Below the pieces are notes generated by a model that was given only the letters and a program-made list of their open reading frames with translations, ran no database searches and was not told the DNA's origin. Below are positions 63,801-64,000 of a stretch of DNA of 64,000 nt, piece after piece. This DNA comes from Pseudanabaena galeata CCNP1313 (GTDB taxonomy: Bacteria > Cyanobacteriota > Cyanobacteriia > Pseudanabaenales > Pseudanabaenaceae). Positions within the stretch are counted from its first letter, which is position 1. Every line of letters starts with the position of its first letter. A program made the position numbers and the translations under genes. The DNA lies in contig NZ_CP112879.1 of assembly GCF_029910235.1 (NCBI RefSeq), positions 81,311 through 145,310 of the forward strand. Reading direction: 5' to 3'.

Positions 63801-64000
63801 TAAAACTCCTGCTAAGGAATTTTGACAAGCTTCGTGATGGTTTCAATTACTACAGAATTTTGATACCTTAATACATAAACCTGTGAGTAAAGATTTATGT
63901 AAAAAAAGAGTTAAATCCTTGAATAGTCAATTGACAACTAGTTGACTTAATGTGTTGTACTGATGTTAAAATATTAAAAAGCTAATGAAAATAAACTGTA
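63801..64000. other. Right-edge sequence without a recognised gene
   Basis: AT-rich sequence upstream of the last gene, presumably carrying its promoter. No feature is supported. Confidence 0.35.

Overview
The window reads as one side of a large conjugative plasmid of a filamentous or Pseudanabaena-like cyanobacterium. Evidence for a cyanobacterium: the palindrome GCGATCGC (HIP1) recurs throughout, the replication protein at 48705-51827 has the architecture of the cyanobacterial CyRepA1 family, and the conjugation proteins look cyanobacterial. The genus is a guess; plasmid location is an inference from the combination of replication, partition, mobilization and mating-pair genes. No rRNA, tRNA or CRISPR array was seen.

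Layout. (1) 207-16394, plus strand: a nearly gap-free conjugation operon with VirB2-, VirB3-, VirB4-, VirB5/TrbJ-, VirB6-, VirB8-, VirB10- and VirB9-like subunits, a secreted unknown, the VirD4/TraG coupling ATPase, two plasmid-specific soluble proteins and a type IA topoisomerase. (2) 16469-40652: accessory region. It holds an XRE-HTH/dynamin-like GTPase gene cut in two by a complete 4,693-bp Tn3-family transposon (17921-22613; 39-bp perfect terminal repeats, 5-bp target duplication TTAAA), a small coiled-coil partner, a convergent HigB/HigA-like pair, a full-length Mfd with a DUF4926-like leader gene, a VapBC-like pair, an AT-rich island with a PIN protein, an 804-residue-class helical protein and a 1,021-residue membrane protein, and two oxidoreductases. 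(3) 40936-46051: mobilization and segregation. A relaxase and MobC-like gene, an oriT-like palindrome, a roughly 450-bp array of about 40 hexamers (NTCTAC) phased every 11 bp, then an StbABC-like operon (DNA-binding protein, ParA/MinD-type ATPase, membrane protein). (4) 46151-52678: a protein with five tandem HTH modules, a LysM/M23 peptidoglycan hydrolase probably serving the mating channel, the CyRepA1 replication protein and an unknown. (5) 52704-63800, minus strand: a PRTRC cassette (ThiF/E1-like, JAB peptidase, E2-like protein B, ubiquitin-like protein C, probable protein E and two unknowns), preceded by SSB, a RecA/Sak4-like ATPase, a VWA protein, a MoxR AAA+ ATPase and unknowns, most separated by perfect hairpins.

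How it fits together. Relaxase and MobC would process oriT; VirD4 would deliver the complex to the VirB channel; the M23 protein would open the wall; TopA may relax the transferred DNA. CyRepA1 would start replication and the array plus StbABC-like genes would keep the plasmid. The PRTRC block encodes what looks like a whole ubiquitin-like conjugation and deconjugation pathway (Ubl, E1, E2, JAB), with a MoxR/VWA pair beside it. The accessory region is the likely place for defence and addiction genes. The most striking individual signals are the transposon-split HTH-dynamin gene (its frame is restored exactly on excision), the 11-bp phased array, the E2-like motif in PRTRC protein B, the PIN plus helical-repeat gene pair, and the five-HTH protein.
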